The notes below the pieces were generated by a model that was not told where the DNA came from, did not search any database, and saw only the letters and a program-made list of their open reading frames with translations. DNA of 54,054 nt from an uncultured Prevotellaceae bacterium (GTDB taxonomy: Bacteria; Bacteroidota; Bacteroidia; Bacteroidales; Bacteroidaceae): positions 1 through 54,054 of the forward strand of contig CAMZAE010000011.1 of the NCBI GenBank assembly GCA_947304115.1. The letters are read 5' to 3'. This document shows, piece by piece, positions 31,561 through 40,828 of this stretch (its first letter is position 1; every line of letters begins with the position of its first letter). The translations under genes were made by a program, and so were the position numbers.

Positions 31561-33531
31561 ATGAGAAGGGCTACACTCTGTGGCATCATCTTGTTCTTTG
31601 TGTCTGTCGTTCAGGCCCAAGATTACCTTTATATTCAGAGTGTTGGCGACACACTGACGGTTGTTCCGTCGGAGTATGTTGTCAGTTACTCGATGGATGC
31701 CGATGGTGCCCGTATCATGCTCATTACAGGAAAGGTGCTTTTCATTCCTGATGCCGAGAGTCTTGTCCAAGAATGCCCTGCCACATTTCCCAGGTTTGCC
31801 TCCTATAAGTTCAATAGCAAGCAGAATGACCAACTCTTTCAGAGTGTGGCGGCCTCCGAAGCAGAACTTCTTAAGGACACCATTAACCTGAGTGTGGCGC
31901 AGATAGGCAAATACCTGACTGCAACATTCTTATTCTCGGATGAGGATGCAACAGCGTGGGTTGGTTCTGTCCGTCAAGAGAGTAAGGTGACACGCCAACG
32001 CATGGCAGAGCCTGTAACCTACATCATCGGTCACAAAGGATGGAGACAATTGCAAATCCTCCAGGACAAAACAGGTGAAGCCTCCTACAGATACATCCCT
32101 TTCGGCCGTCAGGTGACTGTCTGCGTAGATTTCCTCACAGACCACCCTGACGACAAATATAACGTGCCACGCATTGACATCACGACCGCCACAGGTTCCG
32201 TGCCATTGAGCAAAACGACCTACATCAGCGGCACCATAACTATTGACGGCTGTGGTGTCTATCCCGACATGCCAACGACGGACATACTCATCAAGGGACG
32301 CGGCAACATAAGCTGGTCAGGCTCTTCCAGTAGCAAGAACCCTTACCATTTCAAGTTTGCGGAGAAGCAGAAGCCACTTGGCATGAAGGCTGGCAAGCAC
32401 TGGGTGCTACTGTCGAACAAGCAGACAGGTTCCATGATGTGCAACGCATTGGCGCAAAAGGCTTCAGCCCTTGCCGGATGCGCTTACCCATGCCATATAG
32501 TGCCTGTCGAGCTATACATCAATGGCTCATATCGAGGCAGCTACAACTTGACAGAGAAGGTCGGGCTAAACAACAACTCTGTCTCTCTTGACGACGAGTC
32601 TTGTGCTGCCATGCTGGAGTTGGACACTTACACTAATGAAACTATTTGGCGCGACAACGCCTATAGTGTCTGCACCAAGATACATGATCCGGACTTTGAT
32701 GAAGACGACACATACCTCGCCATCACACGAGAAGACGTCCTTGCCGACTGGAAGGATGCCACGCAGACGCTTCGATATGGCAGCAATGAGGACTATACCG
32801 GACGTTTCGATGTGTATTACCTGATCCGTTATCTTTTTGCCAACGAGCTTTGCTACAACACAGAGTTACAACATCCAAAGAGTGTCTTTCTTTACAGCGA
32901 AAATGTTCTTGACGACGGGTTCAAACTTACAGGGACAGACGAGACACCCTGGGTGTTCGGCCCGATGTGGGACTGCGACTGGTCATTCGGTTATATGAGG
33001 GGCAGCAGTGCCTATTTCGTCAATGCTGCCGAGTCCGAGTATTACAGCGAATGGCTTAAGCCCCTACTGAGTGGCTTTTGGTATGCGCTGCGCTATAAGA
33101 GTGTGGAGGTTGACAAAGCCTACTACACGCTCTGGTATCATTTTATGACAGACGGGCGTATGCAAGAGCTTATCGACTATGTTGCGGACTACTATGAATA
33201 TGCCGCACCGTCCCTAAGACATAACACACAAAGCGTGGTCAGCGAGAAAGACAACTCCAATTATGCCACCATTGCCCAGCGTGCCGCGTCATGGTTTCGC
33301 AGTCGTGCCAATTATGTCTTTAGTATGCTGACACCCTATGACATTGGTGAAGAACAGGAAGAAGGGAAGGTTACGCCCTACATCATTGATAGCGAGGACA
33401 GCCTGGTACCTGTTCGTCCCGACATGGCCACGCACTCCTATTTGTTTGATATTAGTGGTCGTCGGATTATACGCCGCAATCAACGTGGCATCTACATCAC
33501 ACCGGATGGGCACAAAGTGCTGAGGCCTTAG
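31561..33531 (+). CDS. CotH-like secreted kinase-fold protein with Por-type tail
   Basis: A 656-residue exported protein. A signal peptide (ends VVQAQ) precedes a beta-rich region and a CotH domain (about 210-530) with its hallmarks: LIKGRGNISW, KNPYHFKFAEKQKPLGM, KHWVLLSNKQ, GSYNLTEKVG and the metal-binding MWDCDWSFGY. CotH proteins are atypical protein kinases, in spores, or surface proteins elsewhere; the target here is unknown. The C terminus (SYLFDISGRRIIRRNQRGIY) is a type IX-like tail. Its stop overlaps by 4 nt the stop of the convergent transporter gene. Confidence 0.85.
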   Translation: MRRATLCGIILFFVSVVQAQDYLYIQSVGDTLTVVPSEYVVSYSMDADGARIMLITGKVLFIPDAESLVQECPATFPRFASYKFNSKQNDQLFQSVAASEAELLKDTINLSVAQIGKYLTATFLFSDEDATAWVGSVRQESKVTRQRMAEPVTYIIGHKGWRQLQILQDKTGEASYRYIPFGRQVTVCVDFLTDHPDDKYNVPRIDITTATGSVPLSKTTYISGTITIDGCGVYPDMPTTDILIKGRGNISWSGSSSSKNPYHFKFAEKQKPLGMKAGKHWVLLSNKQTGSMMCNALAQKASALAGCAYPCHIVPVELYINGSYRGSYNLTEKVGLNNNSVSLDDESCAAMLELDTYTNETIWRDNAYSVCTKIHDPDFDEDDTYLAITREDVLADWKDATQTLRYGSNEDYTGRFDVYYLIRYLFANELCYNTELQHPKSVFLYSENVLDDGFKLTGTDETPWVFGPMWDCDWSFGYMRGSSAYFVNAAESEYYSEWLKPLLSGFWYALRYKSVEVDKAYYTLWYHFMTDGRMQELIDYVADYYEYAAPSLRHNTQSVVSEKDNSNYATIAQRAASWFRSRANYVFSMLTPYDIGEEQEEGKVTPYIIDSEDSLVPVRPDMATHSYLFDISGRRIIRRNQRGIYITPDGHKVLRP

Positions 33532-34526
33532 GATAGCCCTTCCTTTTCGTCCCGCCAACTGAAGTATCCTGCCAGCAGGGTGCCCGATATACTATGGTAG
33601 GCACAGGAGATGGCACAGGGAATAACGGCGAGGGCTGCCATTGGGTTCATGGCAATCATGGCAGGAGAGGCGAAGAAGTTGCGGGCAAGCACTGTTGCCA
33701 TGCCTGCATTCTGCATCCCGACCTCGATGGAAAGTGTGCGGCGCTTCGCTGTATTGAAGCCAAATGCTTTGCCCACAAGATAGCCCAACAGATAGCCTGT
33801 GCCGTTGTGCAAGGTTACGACGACAAGCGTCAAGGCAATCAGCCGAAGCCCGTTTGTCTCCAACTGTGGATGGACGGTGAAGATAACGCCGCCAACGATA
33901 CAGGCCAGACAGAGAACACTAATGCCTGGCATGATGCCCTGTAAGTTCCGGAAGTATTTCTTTTTGGAAAAGAAGTAGTTGAAGGCCACGCCCAGCGTCA
34001 CTGGCAGCAGCGTGACAAGCAGAATGTTCTGGAACATCCCCCAGGCATCCACATCAATTTCCGCTCCCGCAAGCCACAGCACCAACAGAGGTGTCACAAA
34101 AGGCGAGAGAACGGTGCTCACAGTCGTCATGCCGACGCTGTATGCCACATCGCCCTTGCAAAGGAAACTCATAATGTTGCTGCTCACGCCTCCCGGACAA
34201 CAGCCAACGAGGATAATGCCTGCCGCCATGAAGGAATCGAGATGGAAGAGCCTTGCGAGCATCCAAGCCACCAACGGCATGATGGTATATTGCGCCACAC
34301 TGCCGATGAGGATGTCAACGGGCCGTGAGAACAGGATGCGGAAGTCCTCGGCAGAAAGTGTGCAGCCCATTGTCAGCATGATAAGGCCCAGGATAATCGA
34401 GGCCCTTTGCCCTTGCTGCACCCATGCAAAGGTATCGGGCAGGATGAAGCTGACAACAGCAATCAAGATGATGAACGCACTCGTGTAACGTGCGAGCCAC
34501 TGGCTCACAGATAATAAGACAGACAT
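33528..34526 (-). CDS. Bile acid:sodium symporter family transporter (BASS)
   Basis: A 332-residue inner-membrane protein with about nine to ten helices. Conserved segments are MLTMGCTLSAEDF, GIILVGCCPGGVSSNIMSFLCKGDVAYSV (the discontinuous substrate/sodium site) and SIEVGMQNAGMATVLA. Members carry bile acids, pantoate, oxo-acids or steroid sulfates with sodium; the substrate cannot be inferred. It is divergent from mutS, with a promoter region of about 128 bp between them. Confidence 0.9.
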   Translation of the reverse strand: MSVLLSVSQWLARYTSAFIILIAVVSFILPDTFAWVQQGQRASIILGLIMLTMGCTLSAEDFRILFSRPVDILIGSVAQYTIMPLVAWMLARLFHLDSFMAAGIILVGCCPGGVSSNIMSFLCKGDVAYSVGMTTVSTVLSPFVTPLLVLWLAGAEIDVDAWGMFQNILLVTLLPVTLGVAFNYFFSKKKYFRNLQGIMPGISVLCLACIVGGVIFTVHPQLETNGLRLIALTLVVVTLHNGTGYLLGYLVGKAFGFNTAKRRTLSIEVGMQNAGMATVLARNFFASPAMIAMNPMAALAVIPCAISCAYHSISGTLLAGYFSWRDEKEGLS

Positions 34527-34553
34527 AGGATGTAGTTCTTTTTTATATCTGCT

Positions 34554-34562
34554 GCAAAGTTA
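34554..34562 (-). promoter_or_regulatory. Probable -7 box of the BASS gene
   Basis: The minus strand reads TAACTTTGC, about 28 nt upstream of the start codon and back-to-back with the mutS promoter. Confidence 0.55.
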
Positions 34563-34590
34563 CGAATAAATAAGCAAAAACCTAAATATA

Positions 34591-34622
34591 TTTGCATTTT
34601 CGTACGCTTATTTGTAACTTTG
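34591..34622 (+). promoter_or_regulatory. mutS promoter
   Basis: A -33 TTTG (34591-34594) and -7 TAACTTTG (34615-34622) are 20 nt apart, ideal for the Bacteroidetes sigma factor, 32 nt before the start codon. Confidence 0.8.
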
Positions 34623-34654
34623 CAAAGAAAACCAACACTGAAAACGATATCACT

Positions 34655-37276
34655 ATGGCACAAGAGCTGTTGACGCCGATGATGAGGCAGTTCTACGACC
34701 TCAAGGCGAAACATCCCGAGGCTTTGCTGCTGTTTCGTTGCGGCGATTTCTACGAGACGTATGCCGATGATGCGGTGATTGCCGCCGAGATTCTCGGCAT
34801 CACGTTGACGCACCGTAACAACGGCAGAAACCCTTCTGCCCAGAGCACAGCGATGGCAGGCTTTCCCTACCATGCCCTTGACACTTACCTGCCAAAGCTC
34901 GTCAGGGCGGGCAAGCGCGTTGCCATTTGTGACCAGCTTGAGGACCCGAAGTTGGCGAAGACACTTGTCAAGCGCGGCATCACGGAACTGGTCACGCCTG
35001 GTGTAACAATGGCGGACACAGTGCTCAACCACAAAGAAAACAACTTTCTTTGCGCGATTCATTTCGGCAAACAGGCGTGCGGCATGTCGTTCCTCGACAT
35101 CAGCACCGGCGAGTTCCTCGTCACTGAAGGCACGACGGAATACATTGCCAGCCTCATGGCTTCCTTCGCCCCGAAGGAAGTACTCTACGAGCGCGGCAAG
35201 CGGATGATGTTCGAGGGAAGCTTCGGCACTCGTTACGTCACCTTTGAACTCGATGACTGGGCCTTCACGGAGCAGTCGGCAAGAGAGAAACTCCTGCGTC
35301 ATTTCGAGGTAAAGAACCTGAAGGGTTTTGGCGTGGAGCACTTGAAGAGCGGCATCATCGCGGCAGGCGTCATCCTGCAATACATGGAGATGACGCAACA
35401 CCAGCAGCTCGGACACATCACAGCCCTTCGACGCATTGAAGAGGACCGCTACGTCCGGCTCGACAAGTTCACCATAAGGAACCTCGAACTGGTTGGCAGT
35501 ATGAATGAGGGCGGCATATCGCTCCTCGATGTCATCGACAAGACGGTGACGCCGATGGGCGCACGAATGCTGCACCGCTGGATGCTCTTCCCCCTGAAAG
35601 ACGTTGCGCAGATAACGAAGCGGCAGGATGTCGTGGAGAACTTTTTCCGCAATCCCGACATGAGAGATGCCGTGCTGGAGCAATTGAGAACGGTGGGCGA
35701 CTTGGAGCGCATCATATCGAAGGTCAGCACACGGCGTGTATCGCCGCGCGACATTGTGCAGTTACGTATCGCATTGCAGGCTGTGGAACCCATCAAGATG
35801 ACGTGCCAAGAGGCAGAGGACGGCACGCTCCGCGAGATAGGCCGACAGCTTGACCTGTGTGCCGAGATACGCGACCGCATCGCCCGCGAAGTGCGTCCCG
35901 ACTGCCCGTTGCAGGTTGCAAGCGGCGGTGTCATCATGGATGGTGTCAATGCCGAACTTGATGAGTTACGAAAAATAGCGTACCAAGGTAAGGGCTATTT
36001 GCTGGAGATGCAGCAGCGCGAGATAGAGGCGACGGGCATCCAGAGCCTGAAAATCGGCTACAACAACGTCTTCGGCTACTACCTCGAGGTGCGCAACACC
36101 TATCGCGACCAAGTGCCTGCCGACTGGATTCGCAAGCAGACATTGACGCAGGCAGAGCGTTACATCACGCAGGAACTCAAGGAGTACGAGGACAAAATCA
36201 TGGGGGCGGAGGAGCGCATCCTTTCCCTCGAAGCCCAACTCTTCGACAAGCTCGTCACAGACCTTGCCGCCTTTGTCACCCCCATACAGAAAGACGCTTC
36301 GCTTCTGGCACAGCTTGACTGCCTGCTGTCCTTTGCCCAAAGCGCACAGGAGAACCGCTACATCCGCCCCATCGTCGATGACAGCGACGTGATAGACATC
36401 CACGGAGGGCGGCATCCGGTCATTGAAAAGCAGTTGCCCGTCGGAGAACGATACATCGCAAACGACGTCTTTCTTGACACCCGTCAGCAGCAAATCATCA
36501 TCATCACCGGTCCGAACATGGCCGGTAAGAGTGCCTTGCTCCGTCAGACGGCACTCATCACCCTGCTGGCGCAGATGGGAAGTTTCGTACCGGCCGACAG
36601 CGCACACATCGGTTTCGTTGACAAAATCTTCACCCGCGTCGGGGCAAGCGACAACATCAGCATCGGCGAGAGCACCTTCATGGTGGAGATGAACGAGGCG
36701 GCCGGCATCCTGAACAACCTCTCGGAACGCAGCCTTGTCCTCTTCGACGAACTGGGCCGCGGCACAAGCACCTACGACGGCATCTCCATTGCATGGGCCA
36801 TCGTGGAGTACATCCACGAGAACAACCGAGGACATGCCCGCACGCTCTTCGCCACGCACTACCACGAGTTGAACGAGATGGAACGAAGCTTCCAGCGCAT
36901 CAAAAACTTCAATGTCAGTGTGAAGGAGGTCGATGGGAAGGTCATCTTCCTCCGCAAACTCGAGCGCGGCGGCTCGGAGCACAGCTTCGGCATCCATGTG
37001 GCGAAGCTCGCAGGTATGCCCAGAGCCATTGTTGCAAGGGCGAATGTCATCCTGAAGGAGCTTGAGGGAGCCGGCGGACACCATAATCTGGGGCAAGGAG
37101 CAAGGGGCAAGGGGCAAGAGGACAGCGGCGTGCAGCTTAACTTCTTCCAGCTCGACGATCCTGTCCTTTGCCAGATACGCGACGAAATCCTCGGCCTGGA
37201 CATCAACAACCTCACCCCCTTCGAGGCACTCAGCAAGCTGAACGACATCAAGAAACTGGTGAAAGGGAGCAACTAA
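34655..37276 (+). CDS. mutS: DNA mismatch repair protein MutS
   Basis: An 873-residue mismatch-recognition ATPase. The N-terminal mismatch-binding domain has [12 protein letters not shown] (the conserved Phe-x-Glu wedge), followed by connector, lever and clamp regions and the ATPase domain with Walker [42 protein letters not shown] and ATHYHEL. Start placed at [17 protein letters not shown]. Residues about 812-822 ([11 protein letters not shown]), encoded by a GGRGCAA array, lie in the linker between the ATPase and the C-terminal dimer/tetramer helix region, a position likely to tolerate insertion. Confidence 0.96.
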   Translation: MAQELLTPMMRQFYDLKAKHPEALLLFRCGDFYETYADDAVIAAEILGITLTHRNNGRNPSAQSTAMAGFPYHALDTYLPKLVRAGKRVAICDQLEDPKLAKTLVKRGITELVTPGVTMADTVLNHKENNFLCAIHFGKQACGMSFLDISTGEFLVTEGTTEYIASLMASFAPKEVLYERGKRMMFEGSFGTRYVTFELDDWAFTEQSAREKLLRHFEVKNLKGFGVEHLKSGIIAAGVILQYMEMTQHQQLGHITALRRIEEDRYVRLDKFTIRNLELVGSMNEGGISLLDVIDKTVTPMGARMLHRWMLFPLKDVAQITKRQDVVENFFRNPDMRDAVLEQLRTVGDLERIISKVSTRRVSPRDIVQLRIALQAVEPIKMTCQEAEDGTLREIGRQLDLCAEIRDRIAREVRPDCPLQVASGGVIMDGVNAELDELRKIAYQGKGYLLEMQQREIEATGIQSLKIGYNNVFGYYLEVRNTYRDQVPADWIRKQTLTQAERYITQELKEYEDKIMGAEERILSLEAQLFDKLVTDLAAFVTPIQKDASLLAQLDCLLSFAQSAQENRYIRPIVDDSDVIDIHGGRHPVIEKQLPVGERYIANDVFLDTRQQQIIIITGPNMAGKSALLRQTALITLLAQMGSFVPADSAHIGFVDKIFTRVGASDNISIGESTFMVEMNEAAGILNNLSERSLVLFDELGRGTSTYDGISIAWAIVEYIHENNRGHARTLFATHYHELNEMERSFQRIKNFNVSVKEVDGKVIFLRKLERGGSEHSFGIHVAKLAGMPRAIVARANVILKELEGAGGHHNLGQGARGKGQEDSGVQLNFFQLDDPVLCQIRDEILGLDINNLTPFEALSKLNDIKKLVKGSN
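37090..37120. repeat. GGRGCAA array inside mutS
   Basis: GGGGCAA, GGAGCAA, GGGGCAA, GGGGCAA, GAG: 31 nt, in frame and single-armed. The same heptad order as in rdgB. Confidence 0.87.
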
Positions 37277-37311
37277 ACAATCAGAAACATTAAACAAGAC
37301 ATGCAGCGTCC

Positions 37312-37377
37312 ATTGCTTATTCACGTACAAGCGATTGCTTGTTCATGTATAAGCAATTGCTCTTACATGTATAAGCA
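37312..37377. repeat. Three tandem 22-bp palindromic units (family B)
   Basis: Units 37312-37333, 37334-37355 and 37356-37377. Each approximates ATTGCTTATACATGTATAAG plus two bases, in which GCTTATACATGTATAAGC would be a perfect palindrome. The array ends 12 nt before the start codon of the next gene. A second array is at 53002-53067. Confidence 0.88.
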
Positions 37378-37389
37378 AACAACAGAACA

Positions 37390-37866
37390 ATGGAAAAAGA
37401 GTTAGAAAACCGCATACAGAGGGCAGTTGAACTGTTTATGCAAGGTTATGGCTGCTGCCAAAGCGTCGTTTGTGCCTTTGCTGACCTCTATGGATTGGAC
37501 GAAGAGATGGCTTTCCGCATTGCTGCCGGCTTCGGCGGCGGCGTGGGAAGGATGCGCATGATGTGCGGAGCAGTGTCCGGCTTAGTGATTCTCGCAGGCC
37601 TGGAATGCGGACAAACGCGCGGCGAAGACCGCGAAGGGAAAGCCGCCTGCTATCAGCTTACGCGACAACTCCTCGACACGTTCAAACAAAGGAATGGCAG
37701 CATCATCTGTGCCGAACTGTTGCAAATGCAAGGTGTCAATGCAGAGACAAATACCGCCCAGCCCGACGAGCGCAATGCCGAATACTACCGCGTCCGCCCC
37801 TGCGCCCGCAAGGTGGAGAGCGCGGCACGTGTCTTTGCAGAATACATAGACAGTCGGAACACTTAA
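37390..37866 (+). CDS. C_GCAxxG_C_C family protein
   Basis: A 158-residue redox-type protein named for its cysteine pattern: GYGCCQSVVCAFAD near residues 20-32, then MMCGAVSGLVILAG, LECG, and later cysteines at AACYQLT, IICAELL and RPCARKV. The family (split-Soret-like cysteine protein) is often found near transporters or oxidoreductases in anaerobes; its function is not established and may involve metal or cluster binding. It directly follows the family B repeat, which may act on its expression. Confidence 0.88.
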   Translation: MEKELENRIQRAVELFMQGYGCCQSVVCAFADLYGLDEEMAFRIAAGFGGGVGRMRMMCGAVSGLVILAGLECGQTRGEDREGKAACYQLTRQLLDTFKQRNGSIICAELLQMQGVNAETNTAQPDERNAEYYRVRPCARKVESAARVFAEYIDSRNT

Positions 37867-37883
37867 ATAATACAACTTAACAC

Positions 37884-38014
37884 AACAACGGATTAAACGG
37901 ATTTACCACCTTTATTTCTGCGGATTCTGCGGATTGTACAACGCCGCAATCTGTGAAATCCGTAGGAATTTATAATTGCAGAAATAATCCTTTCAATCCG
38001 TTTAATCCGTTGTT
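37884..38014. repeat. 131-bp nested inverted-repeat element
   Basis: Perfect outer arms of 20 nt (37884-37903 and 37995-38014) built from GGATTAAACGGATT-like words, inner arms of 10 nt (37912-37921 and 37979-37988), and GCGGATT/CAATC words in the centre. It fills most of the gap between the C_GCAxxG gene and the next gene and could form a long cruciform or RNA hairpin. Confidence 0.85.
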
Positions 38015-38031
38015 TATAATAAAAAATAAGG

Positions 38032-39999
38032 ATGTTGCGTTTGCTGGCTCTCCTGTTGATTCTCCTTCCTTTGAGCAAAGTCCTGGCTCAAAGTCCCTCC
38101 TCGGGGGAGGTTAGGAGGGGGCTTTGGGAAGACTTCGTCGAGGAATACATAAGCGATGTGGAGCGGGCGGAAGAAGAGGACTTGCAGTTTCATTTGCAAG
38201 AGCTGAAAGAACGCTCGGAGCATCCGCAGAACATCAACACGGCAAGCATTGAGGACTTTCTGCAATTGCCTTTCCTCACGGAAGCACAGATAGAACAGAT
38301 ACACGCCTACATCTATCTGCATGGACAGATGCAGACAATGGCAGAACTGCGCCTCGTACCGCTCATTGACGAAGCGACACGCAGGCGCCTTTCCCTTTTC
38401 TTCTATGCTGAGCCAGAGAAGAAAAAGGAGGAAAGGACACAGCTCTTAGGACATCTCCACAACGACTTCTCCACGCGCATTGACATCCCGCTCTACTATC
38501 GCCTTGGGCAGCAACAGGCGGACGGCTATCGTGGCGACGCGCTCTACCACCGTATCCGCTACACGATAGGCAAGAGTCGGCACTTTCAGGCAGGACTTCA
38601 CATAGAAAAGGATGCAGGCGAGCGCTATTACGACAGTTACGGCGCATACGCCATGCTGCACGACGTAGGCATTTTGCAGCGGGCCATTGTGGGCGACTAT
38701 CGCATCGGTTTCGGCGAAGGGCTGGTGATGGGTGGCAGCACATGGAACAGCAAGAGCACGCCGCCGCTCAAGACGCAAGGCGGCATACGCCCCATGACAG
38801 GCATGGACGAGGTAAACTTCCTCAGGGGTGCTGCCGTAGCACTTTCTTTGGGACAGCACGTCCGTCTGAGTGCTTTCGGCTCCTACCGCAAACGCGATGC
38901 CACGCTGACGGACGGAGGAGAGGTGCAGACACTGCTCACCAGCGGTTATCACAGGACAGAGAGTGAGTGGGAGCGGCGAAGGAACGTGGGCAGTACGACA
39001 CTGGGCGGCAACATAGAATGGCACAACAAAGGCTTCCACCTCGGAGCCACAGGCTACTGGCAGAAGTTCAGCCGTGCTCTCAATCCTGGCAAGCAACAGT
39101 ACCGAGCCATCTATCCGAAGGGAGAAGCCTTCGGCGCGGTGGGCGTGAACTATGGCTACACACGCTACCGCCTTTCTCTTGCAGGCGAGACGGCCTACAG
39201 CACCGCTGCCGGCGGCTGGGCAACCATCAACCGCGCCTCGTGGAGCATCGGTCGGAATTATGTTCTCTCTGCCGTCCAAAGGTTCTACGCCTACCAGTAT
39301 TATTCCTTTTATGGCAGCGCCTTGAGCGAGAACAGCAACGCACAGAACGAGAGCGGTGTGCTCGTGCATCTGCAAGCCGAGCCGTTGACGGGGCTTCAAC
39401 TGACTGCCTATGCCGACTTCTTCCATCATCCCTGGCCACGCTACCGCATGACACATAGCAGTACAGGGCAGGAGTTCATGCTGCAAGGTCTCTACACCTT
39501 TTCCAGAAGTCACACTTTCTTGGCTCGCTATCAGTTGAAAAGGAAAGAAAACGGCGACCGCATGGAACCGCATCACCGCGTCAAGTTGCAGTGGACATAC
39601 GAGCCTGCAAAACAATGGCGGCTACAGACGACAGGTTCTTTCCACAGCGTGCTGGACAGCAAGGGCTTCATGCTGACACAAAATGCCCGCTTTATGCCGA
39701 CAAAGCCTAACCTGTCCCTCAACGGACAGCTTGGTTATTTTCATACCGATGACTACCTGAGCCGCATCTATGTTCAGCATCCGTCGCTCTACAGCAGCGT
39801 CTCGTCGGCATCATATTACGGGCACGGAATGTTTGGCATCCTGGCTTGTCGATGGCAAAGCAAAAGCGGACGCTGGATGCTTGAAGGGCGCTACAGCATG
39901 GCCCGCTACTTTGACCGAGACGAACAAGGCACAGGCTTACAGGCAATCCTTAGCCCTTGGAAGAACGACTTGTCGTTTCAGTTGCGCTTGAAGATTTAA
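38032..39999 (+). CDS. Outer-membrane barrel protein with helix-hairpin-helix region
   Basis: A 655-residue exported protein: signal peptide (ends SKVLAQ), then a helical region (about 30-115) with a ComEA-like helix-hairpin-helix motif (NINTASIEDFLQLPFLTEAQIEQIHAYI), then a long beta-barrel from about residue 140 to the aromatic/charged end (FQLRLKI). Such fusions are widespread in Bacteroidetes; function unknown. Residues 21-32 (SPSSGEVRRGLW), just after the signal cleavage site, come from a GC-rich palindromic element. The last 50 nt overlap lgt on the other strand. Confidence 0.82.
   Translation: MLRLLALLLILLPLSKVLAQSPSSGEVRRGLWEDFVEEYISDVERAEEEDLQFHLQELKERSEHPQNINTASIEDFLQLPFLTEAQIEQIHAYIYLHGQMQTMAELRLVPLIDEATRRRLSLFFYAEPEKKKEERTQLLGHLHNDFSTRIDIPLYYRLGQQQADGYRGDALYHRIRYTIGKSRHFQAGLHIEKDAGERYYDSYGAYAMLHDVGILQRAIVGDYRIGFGEGLVMGGSTWNSKSTPPLKTQGGIRPMTGMDEVNFLRGAAVALSLGQHVRLSAFGSYRKRDATLTDGGEVQTLLTSGYHRTESEWERRRNVGSTTLGGNIEWHNKGFHLGATGYWQKFSRALNPGKQQYRAIYPKGEAFGAVGVNYGYTRYRLSLAGETAYSTAAGGWATINRASWSIGRNYVLSAVQRFYAYQYYSFYGSALSENSNAQNESGVLVHLQAEPLTGLQLTAYADFFHHPWPRYRMTHSSTGQEFMLQGLYTFSRSHTFLARYQLKRKENGDRMEPHHRVKLQWTYEPAKQWRLQTTGSFHSVLDSKGFMLTQNARFMPTKPNLSLNGQLGYFHTDDYLSRIYVQHPSLYSSVSSASYYGHGMFGILACRWQSKSGRWMLEGRYSMARYFDRDEQGTGLQAILSPWKNDLSFQLRLKI
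38092..38127. repeat. GC-rich palindromic element inside the helix-hairpin-helix gene
   Basis: AGTCCCTCC, TCGG and GGGAGGTTAGGAGGGGGCTTT closely match 44401-44437 and the reverse complement of 44117-44154. It sits right after the signal peptide. Confidence 0.83.
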
Positions 40000-40792
40000 T
40001 CATCCAGTAAAGCCCTAACAAAACAAAGGGGACAGAGAGCAATTGCCCCATGTTCAGGAGCATTCCGTCCTCGAAGGCTTCCTGGTTCTCCTTTGTGTAT
40101 TCGATGAAGATACGGCTCGTGAAGATAAGGAAAAGGCAGAGGCCAAAGAAGAAGCCTGTGCCCACTTTCTGTGGGTAGCGACAGTAGAAGAGCCAATGTA
40201 TGCCGAAGAAGATGGCGTAGCAAAGGGCTTCGTAAAGCTGCCCAGGGTGGCGTGGCAACATATCTACTTTCTCGAAGATGAAAGCCCACGGCATGTCGGT
40301 TGCCTTGCCGATAATCTCTGAGTTCATCAGGTTGCCGAGACGGATGGCGCAGGCACAGACGGGCGTGACAATCGCCACGTTGTCGAGGACGTGCAGGAAA
40401 CGCAGCTTCACATGCTTGGCATACAGCCAGAGGGCAATCATCAAGCCGAGCGTGCCACCGTGACTGGCAAGCCCTTCGTAGCCGGTGAACGTCCAGCCCT
40501 GCCCAGGTATGTTGCGCATGGGTAGCAGCATTTCAATGGGATGCGAGAGATAATAACCCGGCTCATAGAATATGCAATGCCCCAGTCTCGCACCAATGAG
40601 AATGCCAAGGAAACAGTACATGAACATCGGCTCGAACTGCTCCTCGCCAAGCTTCTGCTGACGGTAAAGCTTATGCATCAGCAGATAGACGCTCACAAGG
40701 CCAATCGCCCAGCACAGCGAATACCATCGTATGGCAAAGAAGCCCAAGTCTATTGCCACAACGTCCGGATTCCAAGTTATGAACAGGTTCAT
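39950..40792 (-). CDS. lgt: Prolipoprotein diacylglyceryl transferase
   Basis: A 280-residue inner-membrane enzyme that attaches diacylglycerol to the lipobox cysteine of prolipoproteins. It has about seven membrane helices and the signature regions YEGLASHGGTLG, IRLGNLMNSEIIGK and RHPGQLYEAL. The last 15 residues or so (Ser/Thr/Lys-rich) extend into the opposite-strand barrel gene, a 50-nt convergent overlap. The order ychF-(S23)-lgt is on one strand. Several lipoproteins in the window (DUF1080, DHOR, imelysin, cytochrome) would be its substrates. Confidence 0.95.
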   Translation of the reverse strand: MNLFITWNPDVVAIDLGFFAIRWYSLCWAIGLVSVYLLMHKLYRQQKLGEEQFEPMFMYCFLGILIGARLGHCIFYEPGYYLSHPIEMLLPMRNIPGQGWTFTGYEGLASHGGTLGLMIALWLYAKHVKLRFLHVLDNVAIVTPVCACAIRLGNLMNSEIIGKATDMPWAFIFEKVDMLPRHPGQLYEALCYAIFFGIHWLFYCRYPQKVGTGFFFGLCLFLIFTSRIFIEYTKENQEAFEDGMLLNMGQLLSVPFVLLGLYWMIKSSSATETTSRSSKG

Positions 40793-40793
40793 A

Positions 40794-40828
40794 GGATTAA
40801 GGATTAAGGATTAAGGATTAAAGATTAG
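40794..40828. repeat. Left GGATTAA heptad array next to the S23 gene
   Basis: Four perfect GGATTAA heptads and a variant (AGATTAG), leading into GGGCTTG. It starts 1 nt past the lgt start codon; the S23 stop codon lies inside it. Inverted relative to 41237-41264. Confidence 0.87.
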
